The position numbers and the translations under genes were made by a program. Below are positions 44,009 to 52,946 of a stretch of DNA of 64,000 nucleotides, piece after piece. Within the stretch, counting starts at the first letter, position 1. Each line of letters starts with the position of its first letter. The stretch is from the NCBI GenBank assembly GCA_964244495.1, contig CAXTIU010000008.1, positions 1 to 64,000 of the forward strand. The letters run 5' to 3'. The stretch is from RH-AL1 sp964244495 (GTDB lineage Bacteria > Pseudomonadota > Alphaproteobacteria > Rhizobiales > Beijerinckiaceae). Below the pieces are notes generated by a model. The model had not been told where the DNA came from and ran no database searches. It worked only from the letters and a program-made list of their open reading frames with translations.

Positions 44009-45344
44009 ATGCGCCTGATTCGATCCGTTGCCCTGTCCTTGTCGCTCGGGGCTTGCGCCCTGTCCGCTCTGAGCGTGTCCGCGCGGGCGCAGATCGTGGT
44101 CACCGTCATCGAGCCGCCACCGCCTCTCCCGGTCTACATCCAGCCTGCGATCCCGCAGCCCGGCTTCATCTGGACGCCCGGCTACTGGGACTACGACAAC
44201 GGCTTCGGCTATTACTGGGTGCCGGGCACATGGGTCGAGGCACCCCGCCCCGGGCTTCTCTGGACGCCCGGCTACTGGGGCTTCGAGCGCGGGATCTACG
44301 GCTTCCATCGTGGCTACTGGGGCGAGCAGGTCGGGTTCTACGGCGGCGTGGTCTACGGCTACGGCTACGGCGGCGCGGGCTACGACGGAGGCCGCTGGAC
44401 CAATGGCCAGTTCTTCTACAATCGCACGGTCAACAACATCTCGAACGTCACGATCACCAACGTCTACAGCAACCCGGTCGGCGGCAACGCCGGCGGCGGG
44501 GGTGTGAGCTTCAACGGCGGGCAAGGCGGCCTCACCGCGCAGCCGAGCGCGCAGCAGCAGACCCTCGCCGCCCAGCCGCACGTGCAGCCGACGGCGGTCC
44601 AGCAGCAGCACGCGCAACTCGCCGCGCGCGATCCCGCCCTGCGCGAGGCGCAGAACAAGGGCCTGCCGCCGGTCGCCGCCACGTCCCGACCCGAGCAGTT
44701 CACCGGCGCCGGGGTCGTCGCGGCCAGGACGGCCGGCACCCGCCCGGCCGGCCAGCCGATCCCGCAAGGCAAGGCCGCTCCCGCCGGCCAGCCGGCCCCG
44801 CAGGGCACGGTCCGCCCGACCGGCGTCGCGGCGGAGCGAGCCCCGCCCGTTCCTGGCGCTACGCCCGGTGCAGCGCAGCCGAACGCCGCGATCGGACGGG
44901 CGGCACCGAACAACCAACCGATCGCGGCGAGGCCGGCCGCCACGCCCCGGCCAACCGGTCCGGCGGCGGGAACGGCCCCGGCGGCCGCCAAGCGGGTGGA
45001 GCCGGCGACAAGGGCCGAGCCTGGCCACAACGTGGCGCCGCGCCAGCAGGAAAGGGCCGCGCCGCGTCNNNNNNNNNNNNNNNNNNNNNNNNNNNNNNNN
45101 NNNNNNNNNNNNNNNNNNNNNNNNNNNNNNNNNNNNNNNNNNNNNNNNNNNNNNNNNNNNNNNNNNNNCCCAGCAGCAAGCCGCGCCGCGTCCCCAGCAG
45201 CAAGCCGCGCCGCGTCCCCAGCAGCAAGCCGCGCCGCGTCCCCAGCAACAGGCCGCGCCGCGTCCCCAGCAACAGGCCGCGCCGCGCCCGCAGCAAGGCG
45301 GTGGCCAACCGCATCGTCCGGGTGAACCCGGCGCACCCCGCTAG
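44009..45344 (+). CDS. Secreted YXWGXW-repeat protein with Gln/Ala/Pro-rich tail (contains an assembly gap)
   Basis: The precursor has a signal peptide (ACALSALSVSARA) and then YXWGXW-like aromatic repeats: FIWTPGYWDYDNGFGYYWVPGTWVEAPRPGLLWTPGYWGFERG (about residues 52-95), common in exported Rhizobiales proteins. It continues with Gln/Pro/Ala-rich sequence to the end. Positions 45069-45168 are 100 Ns; after the gap the correct frame is the one giving repeated QQQAAPRP and ending at 45344, because upstream is also ...QQERAAPR. The 100-base gap is a placeholder: the flanking 24-base repeats match in phase. The real protein length is therefore unknown. Confidence 0.8.
45041..45300 (+). repeat. 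24-base tandem repeat encoding QQQAAPRP, interrupted by the assembly gap
   Basis: At least five 24-base units (CAGCAGCAAGCCGCGCCGCG followed by TCCC) start at 45171, 45195, 45219, 45243 and 45267, with a degenerate unit before the gap at about 45041 and a partial unit at 45291. The later units differ by third-position changes (CAGCAACAG). They encode an eight-residue repeat. Confidence 0.92.
45069..45168. other. Assembly gap (100 Ns)
   Basis: Exactly 100 unknown bases, the conventional placeholder for a gap of unknown length. The bases on both sides join in phase within the 24-base repeat, so the missing sequence is probably a whole number of further repeat units (possibly zero). Confidence 0.98.
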
Positions 45345-45400
45345 CGCTTTCCCGTGCCTCGACCGCCAGCCGACGCCGCGACATCCGCTCGCGCGCGGCG

Positions 45401-47146
45401 TCAGTCGGTCGGGAGCCGGTAGGCCATGCGCACCACCCCCCAGTGCCGGTTGCCGGCATAAACCGGCGCATCGAATTCCATGAACATCTCGAATCCATCG
45501 CCCATGTTGCGGGCGTAGCTTTGTACGAGGAACGGCCTGAGACTGCGCGACGCCGTCAAGGCGACCCGCTCGTCGCAGATGCGTCGCGCCCGGGAATGGC
45601 GGAGGTTCCAGGCCGCGTCGCGGCCGCGGCGCGGCTGCGAGTAGCGCCGGTTGTGGACCGCGGTGAAGGCGTTGCGATCCTGGAGGAGGCAGAACTCGGG
45701 CGTGGGCGATCCCTCGATCTCGCGCTCGAACCGTTGTTGCAGCAGTCCTTCCAGCGTTTCGCACGCCTTGTTGCGGAACTCCGGCGGGTCGGCCTCGCCG
45801 ACGGCGACGTAGTCGTCGTCGAACAAAGCCGCGGTGCTCAGCGCGCCTGAGCCGAGCGCGTCCTCCAGGATGCCCTCGACCTCGCCGGCGACACGCTGCA
45901 CGCGCTCGACATAGGGGCGGTGAAGGAGGCGCAAGCGCGCCAGCTCGGCTTCGATGCTGGCCCTCGACGCCGGCGTCGCCTCGACGAGCACGGCCTCGAA
46001 GCCGGATGTCGTCGGCGTCAGGAGCCTAGCCGCCAAGGTGCCGAACGTCCGCGTGCTGATCTCGACCGTTTCGCCGAGCATCGTTTCCGGCAGCTCGGGC
46101 GGCGTCGCGATCTGCAACCCGGTCGGCGACAGGTCCAGGACCTTCACCGGGAAGGTTCGGCCGCCGCGCCGCAGCAGGCCATCGAGGACGATCGGCCAAC
46201 GCTCGAAGTCGGATTCGGCCTCACCGTCGCCCTGGCGCAGCACGACCGTCGCCTGTTCGGTCAGACGCGCGAAGGCTTGGCGCGCCCGCGCCGCCGCCTG
46301 TTCGGCGGCCGATGTCATGGCGCGCACCGAACCGCCGAGCGTCCGCATGCGGCCGGCGCTCCCCCGCACCTTCTGCGCCAAGGTGGCGACGCTTTCCGAC
46401 CCGACGCCGAGCACCCGCGTCTGCTCGCCCTGCGCGAGGATCGCGCCGCGCACCGCCGTGAACACTCCTTCGAGGCTGCCGATGGTGAGCTCGAAATTCC
46501 TGACCTCGGCGGTGTTGAGCGTCGCGCGCGAGCGGATGCGCTTGACGGAGGTGACGATCTCGTCGGTGGCGCGTTGGGTCTGCTGCGACAGCGCCTTCAC
46601 CTCGCCGGCGACGACGCGGAAGCCGGCGCCGGCCGCACCCGCCCTGGCGGCCTCGATGGTCGCGTTGAGGGCGAGCAGGTTGACCTGCGTGGCGATGGCC
46701 GCGATCGTCCTCACGTCACGCTCGATGTCGGCGATGGACGCGGTCAGCTCCTCGACGCTGGCCAGCGCTGAGCGCGAACGGGCCTGGGCCTGGTCGACGG
46801 CTTCGGCGGCCGTGGCCAGGCGTTCCTCGATCAGGTCGCTCTGGCTCTGCAGGTTGCACAGGGAGGCGACGAACTGGTCGGCGCGGGTCCGCATCATTTC
46901 CGCCGACGTGTCGAACTCGCCGGAGAAGGCCGCCATCTCGTCGACCACCGCGATGGCCTCGCGCAGGATGGTGGCGAGCGACAGGTTGGTCTCGGTCGCC
47001 TTGCCGATGCCGGCGAAAAGGTCCGTTTCCGCGGCCCGTCGCGTTTCCATCGTGTCGCGAACCACCGGTTCGGCGGCGACCGGCAAAGGGGCGGCGTCAG
47101 CCTGCGCGACGACCGGGAGCTTGCGAAACGTCCTCCACGTTAGCAT
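45401..47146 (-). CDS. Soluble methyl-accepting chemotaxis receptor with PilZ domain and C-terminal sensor-like domain
   Basis: The 581-residue protein has the MCP signalling hairpin (QVNLLALNATIEAARAG near residue 160) but no transmembrane or HAMP segments. A PilZ-like module (ERWPIVLDGLLRRGGRTFPVKVLDLSPTGLQIATP, near 318-355) probably binds c-di-GMP, though the classical RxxxR/D-S-x-G signature is only partly present (DLSPTG). The C-terminal 130 residues (QDRNAFTAVHNRRYSQPRRG; YARNMGDGFEMFMEFDAPVYAGNRHWGVVRMAY) look like the Cache/PAS-like domain seen at the end of some alphaproteobacterial receptors. It likely couples c-di-GMP to motility. Start 47146 avoids a TTG at 47167. Confidence 0.8.
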   Translation of the reverse strand: MLTWRTFRKLPVVAQADAAPLPVAAEPVVRDTMETRRAAETDLFAGIGKATETNLSLATILREAIAVVDEMAAFSGEFDTSAEMMRTRADQFVASLCNLQSQSDLIEERLATAAEAVDQAQARSRSALASVEELTASIADIERDVRTIAAIATQVNLLALNATIEAARAGAAGAGFRVVAGEVKALSQQTQRATDEIVTSVKRIRSRATLNTAEVRNFELTIGSLEGVFTAVRGAILAQGEQTRVLGVGSESVATLAQKVRGSAGRMRTLGGSVRAMTSAAEQAAARARQAFARLTEQATVVLRQGDGEAESDFERWPIVLDGLLRRGGRTFPVKVLDLSPTGLQIATPPELPETMLGETVEISTRTFGTLAARLLTPTTSGFEAVLVEATPASRASIEAELARLRLLHRPYVERVQRVAGEVEGILEDALGSGALSTAALFDDDYVAVGEADPPEFRNKACETLEGLLQQRFEREIEGSPTPEFCLLQDRNAFTAVHNRRYSQPRRGRDAAWNLRHSRARRICDERVALTASRSLRPFLVQSYARNMGDGFEMFMEFDAPVYAGNRHWGVVRMAYRLPTD

Positions 47147-47230
47147 GCCGCTTCTTTGACCAAACAAATGATCGCTTCAGGAAACACGCCGCGGTTAAGC
47201 CCGCGTGAAGATTTCCGGCCGGCATCGCCC

Positions 47231-47254
47231 GGTCGACGCGTCCGATCGTCGACC
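47231..47254 (-). terminator. Possible terminator of the glucarate/galactarate operon
   Basis: An eight-base perfect inverted repeat (47231-47238 and 47247-47254, eight-base loop) lies about 90 bases after the garD-like stop on the transcribed strand. There is no T-run, so this is tentative. Confidence 0.3.
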
Positions 47255-47343
47255 GAGCCGGTGCGCATCCTCCCGGGTGACCGTGTCGGACGACGAAGGG
47301 GCGCGGTGAGCGGGTGACCGCCTTCGACGGCGCCGTCGCTGCG

Positions 47344-48903
47344 TCAGGTGATGGGCGCCGGATTGAACAGGGTCAGGTCGTTGAAGAGGCCCCAGCGATC
47401 CGACCAGGGCCGCTTGCGGCCGCTCGCCACGTCGAGGATGAGATGGAACAGCTCCCAACCGACCTCGGCGACCGTCGCCTGTCCCGTGGCGATGCGCCCG
47501 GCGTCGAGGTCGATGAGGTCCGACCAGCGCTCGGCGAGCTCGGTTCGCGTCGCGACCTTGATCACGGGTGCCTCCGCCAGACCGTAGGGTGTGCCGCGTC
47601 CGGTGGAGAAGACCTGCAGCGTCATGCCCGACGCGAGCTGCAGCGTGCCGCAGACGAAGTCGCTCGCCGGCGTCGCCGCGAAGATCAGGCCCTTCCCGCG
47701 GACCCGCTCGCCGGGCGCGAGCACGCCGCTGATGGCGCTCGACCCGGACTTGGCCACGGACCCGAGCGCCTTCTCGACGATGTTGTTGAGGCCGCCCTTC
47801 TTGTTGCCGGGCGTCGGGTTGGCCTGCCGGTCCGCCTCGCCCTTGGCGAGATACTCGTCGTACCAGGCCATCTCCCGGATCAGGGCCTTCGCGACCTCCG
47901 CGTCGCTGGCTCGCGGCGTCAGCAGGTGGATCGCGTCGCGGACCTCCGTCACCTCGGAGAACAGCACCGTCCCTCCGCAGCGCACGACGAGGTCGGCGGC
48001 GAAGCCCAGCGCCGGGTTGGCGGTGACGCCGGAGAAGGCGTCGCTGCCGCCGCATTGCAGGCCGACGACGAGGTCGGAGGCCGGGCATGTCTCGCGGGTG
48101 CGCCGGTTCAGGACGACGAGGCGGCTTTCCGCCATCGCCATGATGCTTTCCATCATCATCGCGAAGCCGCGATGGCGCTCGTCCTGGAGGCGGACGACAC
48201 CCTCCTGTCCCTCCGGCAGCAGCCGCTCGGACACGAGCTTCTCGCAGCCGAGCCCGACGACCATGACCTCGCCGCCGAAGTTCGGGTTGCGGGCAAGGCT
48301 CTGGAGCGTGCGGATCGGGATGACCGCCTCCGGCGCGTTGATGGCGACCCCGCAGCCGTAGGCGTGCGTCAGGCCGACGACGTCGTCGACGTTGGGGTAG
48401 CGGGGGAGAAGCTCCTGCCTGATCCGCCGGATCGCCACGTCGAGGGTGCCGGCGACGCATTGCACGCTGATGGAGATGGCGAGGATGTTCTTCGTGCCCA
48501 CCGTGCCGTCCGGGTTGCGGTAGCCCTCGAAGGTGTAGCCGGCGAGCGGCGGGAGCGGGGCCGGCACGCGCGTGGCGAGGTCGAGCCGGTCGAGGTCGGG
48601 CGCGGTCGGCGTCGCGACGCGGGACTCCTCGACCCAGGCGCCGCGCGGGATGGCCCGCGTCGCGAGACCCACGATCTCCCCGTAGCGGCGCACCGCGTCC
48701 CCTTCGGCCAAGTCGTGCAACGCCACCTTGTGCCCCTGCGGTACGTGCTCCCGAAGGGTCAGTCCGTCGGGGAAGACGGTGCCGGCGGGCAAGCCGAAGT
48801 CGTTGACCACGATGGCGACGTTGTCGCTCGGGTGTAGTTGGATGGTGCGGGGCGCGTCGCCCTTTCCCCTCGGCCCGCTGCTGATCGCGGTCTCCGCCCG
48901 CAT
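47344..48903 (-). CDS. garD: Galactarate dehydratase (UxaA/GarD family)
   Basis: GarD dehydrates galactarate to 5-dehydro-4-deoxy-D-glucarate. The 519-residue protein has the N-terminal SAF-like module (DNVAIVVNDFGLPAG... LHDLAEGDAVRRYGEIVGLA), then GYRNPDGTVGTKNILAI and THAYGCGV, and GLQCGGSDAFSG. It ends in GLFNDLTLFNPAPIT, the end typical of GarD rather than altronate dehydratase. The ATG at 48903 is preceded by AGGAGG with five-base spacing. It is the last gene in a four-gene catabolic operon. Confidence 0.92.
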   Translation of the reverse strand: MRAETAISSGPRGKGDAPRTIQLHPSDNVAIVVNDFGLPAGTVFPDGLTLREHVPQGHKVALHDLAEGDAVRRYGEIVGLATRAIPRGAWVEESRVATPTAPDLDRLDLATRVPAPLPPLAGYTFEGYRNPDGTVGTKNILAISISVQCVAGTLDVAIRRIRQELLPRYPNVDDVVGLTHAYGCGVAINAPEAVIPIRTLQSLARNPNFGGEVMVVGLGCEKLVSERLLPEGQEGVVRLQDERHRGFAMMMESIMAMAESRLVVLNRRTRETCPASDLVVGLQCGGSDAFSGVTANPALGFAADLVVRCGGTVLFSEVTEVRDAIHLLTPRASDAEVAKALIREMAWYDEYLAKGEADRQANPTPGNKKGGLNNIVEKALGSVAKSGSSAISGVLAPGERVRGKGLIFAATPASDFVCGTLQLASGMTLQVFSTGRGTPYGLAEAPVIKVATRTELAERWSDLIDLDAGRIATGQATVAEVGWELFHLILDVASGRKRPWSDRWGLFNDLTLFNPAPIT

Positions 48904-48984
48904 CGACACCTCCTGTGGCGTGGTCGTCCTACGCCGCGAATCCCGGGCGGGCGCCCCGTCGAAGATCCGCCCGCCGGCTCCCGT

Positions 48985-49755
48985 TCACGCCGGCGCGCGG
49001 AAGCGGGCGACGAGCGCCTCCGAGCCGCGGGCGAGCAGTCCCATGTCCGAGCCGACCGCGGTGAAGCGCGTGCCGGCGGCGATGTAGCGTTGCGCCAGCG
49101 GCTCGTTGGCGGTCAGGACGCCCGCGTGCTTGCCCGACGCACGGATGCGCCCGATCGCGTCCTCGATCGTTCGGACGATCTCGGGATGGTTCTGCTGGCC
49201 GAGGTAGCCGAGACTGGTGGAAAGGTCGCCGGGACCGATGAACACGCCGTCGACGCCGGCGACCGCGGCGATCGCCTCCAGGTTGTCGAGGGCGCGCCGC
49301 GACTCGACCTGGACCGCCACGAAGATCTCGGCCTCGCAGCGGGCATGGTAGTCCGGGACGCGTCCGAACCGGGCGGCACGTGGCGCCTGCGAGAACCCGC
49401 GCACGCCGCGCGGCGCGTACCGGGTCGCGGCGACGGCGCGGCGCGCCTGGTCGGCGTCGTCGATGTTGGGGATCATCAAGGATTGACCGCCGGTGTCGAG
49501 GATCCGCTTGATGGTGACCGGATCATCGCTCGGCACGCGCACCATGGCGTGAACGCCGCTCTCGCCCACCGACTGGAGCTGAGCGTAGACGTCGCGCAGG
49601 TCGTTGGCGGAGTGCTCCATGTCGATGAGCAGCCAGTCGAACCCCGAGCCGGCCACGATCTCGGTCGAGATCGGGCTGGCCAGGCTGCACCACAGGCCGA
49701 TCTGCTGACGGCCGTCACGCAGGGCGGCCTTGAAGCCGTTGGTCAGGATGTCCAT
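48985..49755 (-). CDS. garL: 5-dehydro-4-deoxy-D-glucarate aldolase (HpcH/HpaI family, GarL-like)
   Basis: GarL cleaves 5-dehydro-4-deoxy-D-glucarate into pyruvate and tartronate semialdehyde. The 256-residue protein has the HpcH/HpaI features GFDWLLIDMEHSAND near residue 37 (His), a RGFSQAPRAARFG loop near 120 and AVQVESRRALDN (metal-binding Glu) near 145, with DGVFIGPGDLSTSLG near 170. Position between gudD and garD supports GarL over other HpcH members. No signal or fusion. Confidence 0.9.
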   Translation of the reverse strand: MDILTNGFKAALRDGRQQIGLWCSLASPISTEIVAGSGFDWLLIDMEHSANDLRDVYAQLQSVGESGVHAMVRVPSDDPVTIKRILDTGGQSLMIPNIDDADQARRAVAATRYAPRGVRGFSQAPRAARFGRVPDYHARCEAEIFVAVQVESRRALDNLEAIAAVAGVDGVFIGPGDLSTSLGYLGQQNHPEIVRTIEDAIGRIRASGKHAGVLTANEPLAQRYIAAGTRFTAVGSDMGLLARGSEALVARFRAPA

Positions 49756-49805
49756 CGTGGTGCCTCCATCGTCATGTCTCGATCGTCGTGCCTTCCCTGC
49801 GGCGG

Positions 49806-51170
49806 TCAGCGGACGAGGCAAGGGCGCTTGTTGTCGAAGGTCCATCCGGGCACCAGGGCCTGCATCGCCGCCGCGTCGTCGCGGGCGCCGAGGCCGTGGC
49901 GCTCGTAGAGGGCGTGGGCGGCCTCGACCTCCGCCCAGTCGAGATCGATGCCGAGGCCCGGACGCTCCGGAACCCGCACGAGCCCTTTCACGATGCGCGG
50001 CGGCTCGCGCGTCAGCCGCTGCCCGTCCTGCCAGATCCAGTGCGTGTCGATCGCCGTGACGCGGCCCGGCGCGGCCGCCGCCACGTGCGTGAACATCGCC
50101 AGCGACACGTCGAAGTGATTGTTGGAGTGCGACCCCCAGGTGAGCCCGTGATCGCGGCAAAGCTGGGCGACCCGCACCGAGCCGGCCATCGTCCAGAAGT
50201 GCGGATCGGCGAGCGGGATGTCGACGGAGCCGAGCTGGATGGCGTGGTTCATCTGCCGCCAGTCGGTGGCGATCATGTTGGTGGCGGTCGGCAGCCCGGT
50301 GGCGCGCCGGAACTCGGCCATGATCTCGCGGCCGGAGAAGCCGTCCTCGGCGCCGCATGGGTCCTCGGCGTAGGCGAGCACGTCGCCGCGCCCCTTGCAC
50401 AGGTCGATCGCCTCCCTCAGCGACCAGGCGCCGTTCGGGTCGAGGGTGACGCGGGCGTCCGGGAAGCGCCCGGCGACGGCGGTGACCGCCGCCATCTCCT
50501 CCTCCCCCGCGAGCACGCCGCCTTTGAGCTTGAAGTCGTTGAAGCCATAAGCCTCGTGGGCGGCCTCGGCGAGCCGCGCGATCGAGGCGGGGGTCAGCGC
50601 TTCCTCGTCGCGCAGGCGCAGCCAGCCGTCGCGGGCCGAGGGTTCGCGGTAGGGCAGGCCGGTGCGTCGGCGATCGCCGACGTAGAAGAGGTAGCCCAGC
50701 ATCTCGACGGCGTCGCGCTGCTGGCCTTCCCCCAGCAGCGCCGCCACCGGCACGTCGAGGAACTGTCCGAGCAGGTCGAGGAAGGCGGATTCAATCGCCG
50801 TGACGGCGTGGATGGTGACGCGCAGGTCGAAGGTCTGGAAGCCCCGCCCCGCCGCGTCGCGATCGGCGAAGCGGGCGCGCATCGCGTTCAAGGCCGCCTG
50901 CCAGGCCCCGAGCGGCCGGCCGATCACGAGGTCGACGGCGTCCTCCAGGGTTCGGCGGATGCGCTCCCCGCCCGGCACCTCCCCGACGCCGGTGGCGCCG
51001 GCGCTGTCGGTGAGGACGACGAGGTTGCGGGTGAAGAACGGTCCGTGCGCGCCGCTGAGGTTGAGGAGCATGCTGTCGCGGCCGGCCACGGGCACCACCC
51101 GCATCGCCGTGACCGTGGGGCCGCGCGAAAGGCCTTGCGACGCGCCTGCGACACTACCCTCGGCCTGCAT
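49806..51170 (-). CDS. gudD: Glucarate dehydratase
   Basis: GudD dehydrates D-glucarate (and L-idarate) to 5-dehydro-4-deoxy-D-glucarate. The 454-residue enolase-superfamily protein has FNDFKLKGG (catalytic Lys pair), TLDPNGAW (first metal-ligand Asp), YAEDPCGAEDG (Glu), ATNMIATDWRQ (Asn), and TWGSHSNNHFDVS (catalytic His). These are in the GudD order. Start 51170 follows AGGAAGG. It lies 50 bases before garL on the operon. Confidence 0.94.
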   Translation of the reverse strand: MQAEGSVAGASQGLSRGPTVTAMRVVPVAGRDSMLLNLSGAHGPFFTRNLVVLTDSAGATGVGEVPGGERIRRTLEDAVDLVIGRPLGAWQAALNAMRARFADRDAAGRGFQTFDLRVTIHAVTAIESAFLDLLGQFLDVPVAALLGEGQQRDAVEMLGYLFYVGDRRRTGLPYREPSARDGWLRLRDEEALTPASIARLAEAAHEAYGFNDFKLKGGVLAGEEEMAAVTAVAGRFPDARVTLDPNGAWSLREAIDLCKGRGDVLAYAEDPCGAEDGFSGREIMAEFRRATGLPTATNMIATDWRQMNHAIQLGSVDIPLADPHFWTMAGSVRVAQLCRDHGLTWGSHSNNHFDVSLAMFTHVAAAAPGRVTAIDTHWIWQDGQRLTREPPRIVKGLVRVPERPGLGIDLDWAEVEAAHALYERHGLGARDDAAAMQALVPGWTFDNKRPCLVR

Positions 51171-51335
51171 CCCCTTCCTCCCCGATGGTCGGCTACGACC
51201 TCGCGCCGTGCCGTTAAACTCTACGCGGACCCGCCGAGCCGTGTCCAAGCCAAACGCGGTCCGCCGCCGCCCGACCGAGGCGCAGCGTTTCCGCGACGAT
51301 CGCGAGGACACTGAGGGCTTCGATCGGCTGCGGCG

Positions 51336-52658
51336 TCAAGCCAGCTCGACACGGCGGATCTCGCCGACGACACCGAGGTAGCAAACGACCGCCACGAGGG
51401 CGTTCACCCCGATGAAGACGAGGGCACCGTTGAACGACCCGGTCCGCTGCACGATGTAGCCGATCGCGATCGGCGTGGTGATGCCGGCCGTGTTGCCGAA
51501 CATGTTGAACAAGGCGCCGCTGAGACCGCCGCTGTCGCGGGGCGAGGTGTCGGACACCACGGCCCAGCCGAGCGCCCCGACGCCCTTCCCGAAGAAGGCC
51601 AGCGCCATGAGCCCCACGACGACCATCGGGGCCTGGACGTAGTTGCAGCCCACGATGCACATGGAGAGCAGCATGCCGCCCACGATCGGGATCTTGCGCG
51701 ATGCCGTCAACGAGTGCCCGCGTTTGAGCAGGAGGTCGGAGATCCAGCCGCCCAGGATGCCGCCGACGAAGCCGCACAAGGCCGGCAGGACGGCGACGAA
51801 GCCGGCCTGAAGGATGGACATCCCGCGCTCCTTCACGAGGTAGACCGGGAACCATGTCAGGAAGAAGTAGGTGAGCGTCGTGATGCAGTATTGGCCGACG
51901 TAGATGCCGAGGAGCATGCGATCGCGGAGCAACTGGCGGATCACGCGTCCGGCGTCGCCCTTCGCCGAGGGCGCCCGACCGTTCATGTCGAGCAGGGCGC
52001 CGCCGGCCGTGATGTAGTCGAGCTCGGACGTGTTCATCGCGGGATGCTCTGCCGGCGCGTGGATGACGTGCGTCCAGACCAGGGCGAAGGCGATGCCGAG
52101 CGCTCCCATCAGGGTGAAGACGTTGTGCCAGCCGAAGCGATGCACGACCCACCCCATCAGCGGCGTGAACAGCACCGTCGCGAAATACTGCGAGGAATTG
52201 AAGAAGGCGGAGGCCGTGCCGCGTTCGCTCGCCGGAAACCAGGCGGCGGTGATGCGGGCGTTGGCCGGGAAGACCGGCGCTTCGGCGACGCCGACGCAGA
52301 GCCGGAGCGAGAACAGCACGGCCACCGCGGCGAACCCCGTCAGGAAGCCGACGGCGCCCTGCAGGAACGTGAAAACCGACCAAAGAAAGATCGCGGCGGC
52401 GTAGACCCACTTCGTCCCGTAGCGATCGAGGAGCCATCCGCCTGGGAGTTGCACGATGACGTAGGACCAGGCGAGGGCCGAGAAGATGTAACCCAACGTC
52501 ACCGCGTCCAGGCCGAGATCCTTCGCCATCGACGGTCCCGCGATCGAGAGCGTCGCCCGGTCGGCGTAGTTGATGGTTGTCGCGATGAAAAGCATCGTCA
52601 CGACGAGAACGCGCACGCGGCTGCGTCGCGTGGCGGCTGCGATCACATCGACGCTCAT
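51336..52658 (-). CDS. gudP: MFS hexarate transporter (GudP/GarP-like)
   Basis: The 440-residue ACS-type MFS protein has twelve hydrophobic segments with TMLFIATTINYADRATLSIAGPSM near the start and VIVQLPGGWLLDRYGTKWVY near 65. It is the first gene of the glucarate/galactarate operon, which argues it imports glucarate, galactarate or glycerate-like acids. Start at 52658 has GGAGGGAGG upstream. A run of 15 G lies 165 bases upstream of the start. Confidence 0.9.
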   Translation of the reverse strand: MSVDVIAAATRRSRVRVLVVTMLFIATTINYADRATLSIAGPSMAKDLGLDAVTLGYIFSALAWSYVIVQLPGGWLLDRYGTKWVYAAAIFLWSVFTFLQGAVGFLTGFAAVAVLFSLRLCVGVAEAPVFPANARITAAWFPASERGTASAFFNSSQYFATVLFTPLMGWVVHRFGWHNVFTLMGALGIAFALVWTHVIHAPAEHPAMNTSELDYITAGGALLDMNGRAPSAKGDAGRVIRQLLRDRMLLGIYVGQYCITTLTYFFLTWFPVYLVKERGMSILQAGFVAVLPALCGFVGGILGGWISDLLLKRGHSLTASRKIPIVGGMLLSMCIVGCNYVQAPMVVVGLMALAFFGKGVGALGWAVVSDTSPRDSGGLSGALFNMFGNTAGITTPIAIGYIVQRTGSFNGALVFIGVNALVAVVCYLGVVGEIRRVELA

Positions 52659-52822
52659 CGTCGACCTCCCTCCTGCGGAGCCGTCCCGCTTCCGACGGGG
52701 CGGCCGACGACCGTTCTCCGGGATCACGAGGGATCTCGGGCGGCCTTTGACCGGATCGATTAGACAGTGCGGGGGCGAAACATTCAATGCGAAGGCCGAA
52801 TGGACCCGATCAGGCCCGGATC

Positions 52823-52837
52823 GGGGGGGGGGGGGGG
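52823..52837. repeat. Homopolymeric tract of 15 G
   Basis: Fifteen consecutive G on the plus strand, 165 bases upstream of the gudP-like start. Its length could vary by slippage during replication or could reflect sequencing uncertainty. Confidence 0.9.
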
Positions 52838-52946
52838 CTCGAGCGATGGCGTCATACGGAACCATCGCGGCGCATGAGCGCGACACCCGTCGCCGCCCGC
52901 GCGTCGGAGGTCGCTCATGACCGCCGACGCGCGATCGTTGCGTCCG

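Noticed and set aside
45041..45300. The 24-base repeats as a CRISPR array
   Set aside because: Units are directly tandem without spacers and encode an in-frame QQQAAPRP repeat.
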